Positions 24,481-25,182 of a stretch of DNA of 25,182 nt are shown in pieces. The notes under the pieces are model-generated. The model ran no database searches. It saw nothing but the letters and a program-made list of their open reading frames with translations, and was not told the origin of the DNA. The DNA comes from a virus. The DNA is taken from IMG/VR virus record IMGVR_UViG_3300020438_000254, positions 1-25,182 of that record; one strand, written 5' to 3'. Numbering within the stretch: position 1 is the stretch's first letter; every line of letters begins with the position of its first letter. The translations under genes were made by a program, and so were the position numbers.

Positions 24481-25182
24481 TGGCTTTAACAAAGCTAAAT
24501 ACTCATGGTATAGGTGCTGATGTAATTCTTGCAGAAGATATCGCTGCTAATGCCGTTACGGTTTCCGAAATACAGGATGATGCAGTAACTCAAGCAAAAG
24601 TTGCAGATCAAGCTATAGACGAAGCTAGGATGCAAATTAGTAATGCGGGTACTAACGGTCAATTTCTAAGTAAGCAGTCAGGAAATACTGGTGGATTGAC
24701 TTGGGCAGACGCGAAACAATGGACTGCAACTACAGAAGGATTAGTAACCACAACAAGTGCGCAAAATAATATAGATTTTACCATTCCTGCTGACGTAAAT
24801 CAAATAAAAGCTGTATTTTATGGTTTGTCTCAAGCAAGCGCACAGTTGGTTAAAATAAAAGTAGGAAATGCAGCTGGAACCATTAAGGGCGCAGGGTCCT
24901 ACGGTAATACTTCAACTTATTGGAGTCATGGTAGTGCTCCCAGTCTTGCTGAGAATAACGATGGTATTCAGTTGAATGGCTGGACCGCAGCAGGAAACTA
25001 TTGGTACGGCTCATTAAATATGGAGAGTGTCGCTATGGATGGCAGAAGATGGAGCTATTTTATGGCTCCATATAATGACACATATGGCGAATATTTTATA
25101 CAGTGCAATGGTCGCATTGCGTTAGATTCATCAGAACAAATAAGAAAGATAAGATTTTTAACTGACAGCGGTGGATTTGACG
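24480..25182 (+). CDS. Tail fibre protein, cut by the window end
   Basis: The frame opens with ATG at 24480 and runs without a stop for 234 codons to the window edge. MALTKLNTHGIGADVILAED leads into decapeptide-type repeats (DDAVTQAKVA, then DQAIDEARMQ) like those of the repeat-bearing fibre upstream. A beta-rich globular region follows: NNIDFTIPADVNQIKAVFYG, then WSHGSAPSLAENNDG, NYWYGSLNMESVAMDGRRW and IRKIRFLTDSGGFD at the edge. The LTWADAKQW segment after the repeats is the usual junction between shaft and knob. Its C-terminal domain, where a receptor site would most likely be, lies outside the window. Confidence 0.66.
   Translation, partial: MALTKLNTHGIGADVILAEDIAANAVTVSEIQDDAVTQAKVADQAIDEARMQISNAGTNGQFLSKQSGNTGGLTWADAKQWTATTEGLVTTTSAQNNIDFTIPADVNQIKAVFYGLSQASAQLVKIKVGNAAGTIKGAGSYGNTSTYWSHGSAPSLAENNDGIQLNGWTAAGNYWYGSLNMESVAMDGRRWSYFMAPYNDTYGEYFIQCNGRIALDSSEQIRKIRFLTDSGGFD

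Noticed and set aside
24480-25182. Diversity-generating retroelement target in the last fibre gene
   Set aside because: No reverse transcriptase, template repeat or C-type-lectin WGG-type motif is visible in the window; the gene's C-terminus is outside it, so this is only unsupported, not excluded.

Overview
The window is a stretch of the virion-structure region of a tailed double-stranded DNA phage. The layout is siphovirus-like: a tape measure and a J-type tail tip are present and no sheath gene is seen. Every supported gene lies on the + strand, and genes are packed with short gaps or 1-4 nt overlaps. There is no bacterial housekeeping gene, tRNA, integrase, transposon or CRISPR array. The DNA is AT-rich. 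The fibre genes resemble those I associate with marine phages and cyanophages, so an aquatic bacterial host is likely, but host and lysogeny cannot be settled from this window.

Layout. (1) Head and neck, 2-3886: the 3' part of an HK97-fold major capsid gene, a strong intrinsic terminator, a gp6-like head-tail connector, an unusual 459-residue two-part neck protein with a very basic linker, and a tail-terminator-like protein. (2) Tail tube, 3948-6627: a 564-residue major tail protein with a beta-rich insertion. It is followed by a consensus sigma70-type promoter with a hairpin in the leader, then a second, smaller tube-like protein. (3) Tail assembly, 6642-11518: a tail assembly chaperone pair whose second part is probably reached by a +1 or -2 programmed frameshift, then a 1365-residue tape measure protein. 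(4) Tail tip, 11518-19562: a distal-tail-like protein and a very large (2324 residues) tip and host-specificity protein of the lambda J type. (5) Fibre and adhesin cassette, 19635 to the end: a second near-identical promoter drives eight complete small genes and one cut by the window edge. They share modules (decapeptide repeats, attachment-like N-termini, knob-like beta domains) and include a polyglycine-rich protein that is a good candidate for the receptor-binding tip.

Together these genes would build the capsid shell, join it to the tail, polymerise a tube on the tape measure with help from the chaperones, cap the tube with the tip, and decorate it with receptor-binding proteins. Expression seems tuned at several levels: a terminator after the capsid gene, two matched promoters ahead of tail subcassettes, CGN-type arginine codons in the two most abundant proteins, TAATG stop-start coupling, and ribosomal frameshifting.
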